The position numbers and the translations under genes are program-made. This document shows positions 62,997-64,000 of a stretch of 64,000 bases of DNA, piece after piece (within the stretch, counting starts at the first letter, position 1; each line of letters starts with the position of its first letter). Source of the stretch: Barnesiella viscericola DSM 18177 (GTDB lineage Bacteria; Bacteroidota; Bacteroidia; Bacteroidales; Barnesiellaceae); the NCBI RefSeq assembly GCF_000512915.1, contig NZ_CP007034.1, positions 1,860,001 through 1,924,000 of the forward strand, written 5' to 3'. The notes under the pieces are model-generated. The model had not been told where the DNA came from, did no database searches, and saw only the letters and a program-made list of their open reading frames with translations.

Positions 62997-64000
62997 TCAG
63001 AATCTTCGGACTTTCTGTTTGGGTTTGTTTTTCTTGATCTTGTCGGGTTTTTGCTTATCGACCGGCGTTTCATAGATGTCCCAATCCTGCTCAACGTCCC
63101 AGTTGGCTTTCAGTTCCAGGGCCTGAGGATAGTACGACACCTCTTCGGGTTGACGTTTCTCGGCATAGTTGCCGGTATCGTATTGGCCGTTCTCGTTGCG
63201 GTCGATGTAGAGACGGGCATAGTAGGTGCCCGGGTTGAGATACATGAACTCCGCCCCGCCGTCGACGACCGGGGCCGACCGGATAGGTTTGTCGTTCGAG
63301 TCGAGAATTTCGACGACAGCCGGGCCGGTAGGCCCGGTAATGGCCAGATAGAGGTTGGAGTACTCTTCGAGCGCCTTGACCGTGAACTCCTGGGTATAGT
63401 CGTCGGTAAAGAGCCCGTAGATATTGGTAAAGGCGATGGAGTCCATCGTCACGCGGTAGGTCTCGCCCGGAGCCCATTTGTAGGAGAGCTTGTAGTTGCG
63501 CAAGGCCAGGGTGTCTTGCTGGAAGTTGAACAGCGAGTCGGCTATCGGAATCCATAGCGTGTCGCGCTTCTGTTCAAGGTGAATCTTGGAGCGGTCGTAG
63601 CTTTGGATCGGTTCGGCAAAGGTGTATTCGAGCGATTTGTAAACGTCGAGTTTACCGCTCGCCTTGGGTGTCATTTGCAGGAACTTGATTTCGGGAGCCT
63701 CGATGGAGTCGGTCTCTTTCTTCTTCTCCTTCTTGGGCGTCGATTTGTTGACACGTTTCCTCATGATAAATTTGAGGGTGTCGTTGTAGGGCGACAGTTG
63801 GCGCAGGGAGTCGGTGCGCAGGTATTCGGCGGCAAAGAGCAGCGTGTCCATGTTGTAGATAAGCGAGTCCTTGATCCAGTAGTGCAGGGTATCGTTGTGG
63901 ACCGACCGTTCGAGAATCGCCCAGTCGTCGCCCTCGAAGTTGAGCGGTTTCAGCCGGGGCAGCGAATCGGCCGGAGCCTTGAAATAGAGGCTGATTTTGC
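62997..64000 (-). CDS. Ig-like-domain surface protein, C-terminal part
   Basis: The frame is open to the window edge, so the N-terminus lies beyond it; the Met at 63851 is internal. The visible 333 residues begin KISLYFKAPADSLPRLK, and include SLEYTFAEPIQSYDRSKIHLE, a bacterial Ig-like (SbsA/Big_5) strand pattern, then a beta-sandwich with YYARLYIDRNENGQYDTGNY, and a Lys-rich end (KPDKIKKNKPKQKVRRF). Such proteins are exported in Bacteroidota. It is probably co-transcribed with the DUF3108 gene. Confidence 0.75.
   Translation of the reverse strand, partial: KISLYFKAPADSLPRLKPLNFEGDDWAILERSVHNDTLHYWIKDSLIYNMDTLLFAAEYLRTDSLRQLSPYNDTLKFIMRKRVNKSTPKKEKKKETDSIEAPEIKFLQMTPKASGKLDVYKSLEYTFAEPIQSYDRSKIHLEQKRDTLWIPIADSLFNFQQDTLALRNYKLSYKWAPGETYRVTMDSIAFTNIYGLFTDDYTQEFTVKALEEYSNLYLAITGPTGPAVVEILDSNDKPIRSAPVVDGGAEFMYLNPGTYYARLYIDRNENGQYDTGNYAEKRQPEEVSYYPQALELKANWDVEQDWDIYETPVDKQKPDKIKKNKPKQKVRRF

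Overview
The window is a chromosomal stretch from a member of the Bacteroidales (phylum Bacteroidota). The evidence is a set of family hallmarks: DUF3098 between ftsX and uppP, a BACON-domain lipoprotein, NigD-like, DUF3843 and DUF3467 proteins, a NagB-like/LmbE fusion, LysO split into two ORFs, a T9SS-type C-terminal domain, a lack of Shine-Dalgarno sequences, and promoters of the form TTTG-N19/20-TAnnTTTG. The DNA is fairly GC-rich for the order. I would guess a gut genus such as Barnesiella or a relative, but the genus is not established. Most of the window is ordinary core genome. I see no prophage, insertion sequence, CRISPR array, rRNA or tRNA.

Layout. 1-1.3 kb: the end of a polysaccharide deacetylase and queG. 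1.4-6.1 kb: amino-sugar genes (nagB and a divergent NagB-like/LmbE fusion) and a succinyl-CoA:acetate CoA-transferase. 6.2-9.7 kb: a small anchored protein, miaB and an MFS exporter. 9.8-13.7 kb: ftsX, DUF3098, uppP, truB and queA in one tightly packed operon joining division, wall-lipid recycling and tRNA modification. 14-18.7 kb: a BACON lipoprotein, then a cobalamin riboswitch controlling nrdD-nrdG. 18.7-22.4 kb, minus strand: DUF3843, then a coupled tcdA / LolD-type ATPase / NigD-like lipoprotein / DUF3467 operon. 22.7-31.3 kb: DUF456, pckA, upp, a GNAT-like protein, kup and a SulP transporter. 31.4-36.9 kb, minus strand: cysS, a Bax-inhibitor-1 protein, argS and the split lysO with a long structured leader. 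37-41.5 kb: a cysteine-rich exported protein with an internal stop, a GHL10 glycosidase and an AAA+ ATPase with a long leader. 41.6-43.8 kb: folK and metK, the latter behind a SAM-II-like element. 43.9-49.7 kb: phospholipase A, a thioredoxin-fold lipoprotein lacking CxxC, a ComM/YifB ATPase, and a secreted pair ending in CotH. 50-61 kb: mutS, a U32 peptidase, a 1004-residue TPR protein, an outer-membrane barrel and topA. 61.2-64 kb: a WYL regulator, a DUF3108 protein and the end of an Ig-like surface protein.

The best leads are regulatory RNAs. One is a SAM-II-like aptamer ahead of metK. A second is a B12 riboswitch on the anaerobic ribonucleotide reductase. The third, which I cannot match to any known class, is a roughly 270-nt leader before lysO with nested helices, a competing alternative stem and a short Arg-rich ORF. 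Two protein oddities also stand out: the NagB-like domain that has lost its catalytic residues, and the cysteine-rich exported protein split by an in-frame stop.
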